Shown here one piece after another: positions 5,463 through 6,139 of a stretch of 6,139 bases of DNA. Each line of letters starts with the position of its first letter. The first letter of the stretch is position 1. The stretch spans positions 1-6,139 of the forward strand of contig DMTU01000224.1 in the NCBI GenBank assembly GCA_003476595.1, in the 5' to 3' direction. The position numbers and the translations under genes are program-made. This stretch comes from Acidimicrobiaceae bacterium (GTDB taxonomy: Bacteria; Actinomycetota; Acidimicrobiia; Acidimicrobiales; Salinilacustritrichaceae). The notes under the pieces were generated by a model, which worked only from the letters and a program-made list of their open reading frames with translations, was not told the DNA's origin and did no database searches.

Positions 5463-6139
5463 GTGGCTGCTGCGCCGACGACCGAGATCGGCGAGGCCGG
5501 TGCGCTCGACAGCGGCCTCGACGCTGCGGTGCGGGCCTTCCGCACCGCAGCGTGGGCCTGGCTGACTGTCGTCACCCTGCTGTCCTACGCGTCGATCGAG
5601 CAGCCGGTGGCGGCGGCGCTGGGCGTCCTCGCCGCCGGGGCCGTCACCGCGGTGTGGTGGCTGCCGTCGTCGCCGGCGTGCTCGGACCAGGTCCGGCAGC
5701 GGCTGGTCACCGCCGAGCTCCTCGTCGGTGCCGCGCTCGTGGCGGCTGACGGCTGGGTCTACGACGACGGCCGGGCCCAGAGCTTCGGCGGGGTCTGGCC
5801 GCTGGCCGGCGTCCTCGCCGTCGCGGTCCGGTCCGGGCGTCGGGCGGGCGTGTCGGCGGGGCTGGTGCTCGGGGCCGCCCGGGCGGTGGGCGAGGTCGTC
5901 GTCGTGCGGGGCGAGTGGTCGGCCACCCGGGTGCTCGCCGTGGCGTCCACCGGCGTCCTGTTCGGCCTCGCCGGCTGGGCCGCCGGCTGGGCGGCGGGGC
6001 GCATCCGCATCGCCGAGCGGCTGGCCGCCCGCAGCGCGGCACGAGCCGAGGTCGCCGCCGAGCTGCACGACGGCGTCCTGCAGACCCTGGCCGTCGTCCA
6101 ACGTCGCAGCGACGACCCCGACCTCGTCCGGCTGGCCCG
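5463..6139 (+). CDS. membrane sensor histidine kinase (HisKA_3 type, MacS-like), C-terminus cut by the window edge
   Basis: 225 complete codons are visible and no stop is reached. After a soluble N-terminus (1-27) come about five or six hydrophobic segments between residues 28 and 180, with very short loops, so the sensor is probably the membrane domain itself. A basic Arg- and Ala-rich linker then leads to the H-box ELHDGVLQTLAVVQRR, with the presumed phospho-accepting His202. This HD-type H-box belongs to the NarL/DesK-like kinases (HisKA_3), and the VLQ-LA-VQRR pattern recalls the actinobacterial MacS group from memory. The ATPase domain and any response regulator gene would lie past the edge. 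GTG 5463 is the first start codon after the in-frame stop of the preceding gene; it has no clear ribosome binding site, so translation may be coupled or leaderless. GTG 5529 is an alternative that would still keep the first helix. Confidence 0.85.
   Translation, partial: MAAAPTTEIGEAGALDSGLDAAVRAFRTAAWAWLTVVTLLSYASIEQPVAAALGVLAAGAVTAVWWLPSSPACSDQVRQRLVTAELLVGAALVAADGWVYDDGRAQSFGGVWPLAGVLAVAVRSGRRAGVSAGLVLGAARAVGEVVVVRGEWSATRVLAVASTGVLFGLAGWAAGWAAGRIRIAERLAARSAARAEVAAELHDGVLQTLAVVQRRSDDPDLVRLA
5521..5553 (+). repeat. perfect 14-bp inverted repeat with 5-base loop inside the kinase gene
   Basis: ACGCTGCGGTGCGG (5521-5534) and CCGCACCGCAGCGT (5540-5553) are exact reverse complements around the loop GCCTT. 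In RNA this makes a very stable GC-rich hairpin. It falls on about codons 20-31 of the kinase, just before the first membrane helix, and encodes the readable segment AAVRAFRTAAW. No T-run follows. It could reduce read-through or translation of the kinase, or be a chance product of codon choice; the sequence alone does not decide. Confidence 0.8.

Noticed and set aside
4743..6101. A 452-codon minus-strand open frame opposite the end of menE, the YiaA/B-like gene and the kinase
   Set aside because: It crosses three plus-strand genes and the gaps between them, and its translation is compositionally biased without motifs.

Overview
The window is very GC-rich, densely coding chromosomal DNA that looks actinobacterial. 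The evidence is an actinobacterial-type MenA, a short MenE of about 350 residues, a sensor kinase resembling the actinobacterial MacS group, frequent GTG starts and a threonine-run linker in an exported protein tail. The last feature made me think of class Acidimicrobiia, but that placement is inference. I see no mobile element, CRISPR array, tRNA or rRNA, and no gene-free stretch longer than about 120 bases.

Left half, minus strand. menA (3027-3923) is followed after 62 bp by a large RND/MMPL-family membrane transporter that starts at 2964 and runs off the left edge, with 988 codons visible. The transporter has the usual two-fold RND plan plus an apparent thirteenth membrane helix. That helix would place a Thr-linked, two-cysteine tail outside the cytoplasmic membrane.

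Right half, plus strand. menE (3965-5026) diverges from menA across only 41 bp. MenE makes o-succinylbenzoyl-CoA, and MenA prenylates the later intermediate 1,4-dihydroxy-2-naphthoate, so the pair covers two steps of menaquinone synthesis. Two small hairpins follow menE. Next come a 96-residue two-helix membrane protein of the YiaA/YiaB type (5148-5438) with a strong ribosome binding site, and 24 bp later a multi-helix membrane histidine kinase with an HD-type H-box, cut by the right edge. The kinase gene has a perfect 14-bp inverted repeat inside its first 31 codons.

Overall this is a recognisable housekeeping and envelope neighbourhood, not an obvious new system. The points most worth a second look are the extra helix and exported tail on the transporter, the hairpin in the kinase gene, likely leaderless GTG starts, and a dyad over the inferred transporter promoter.
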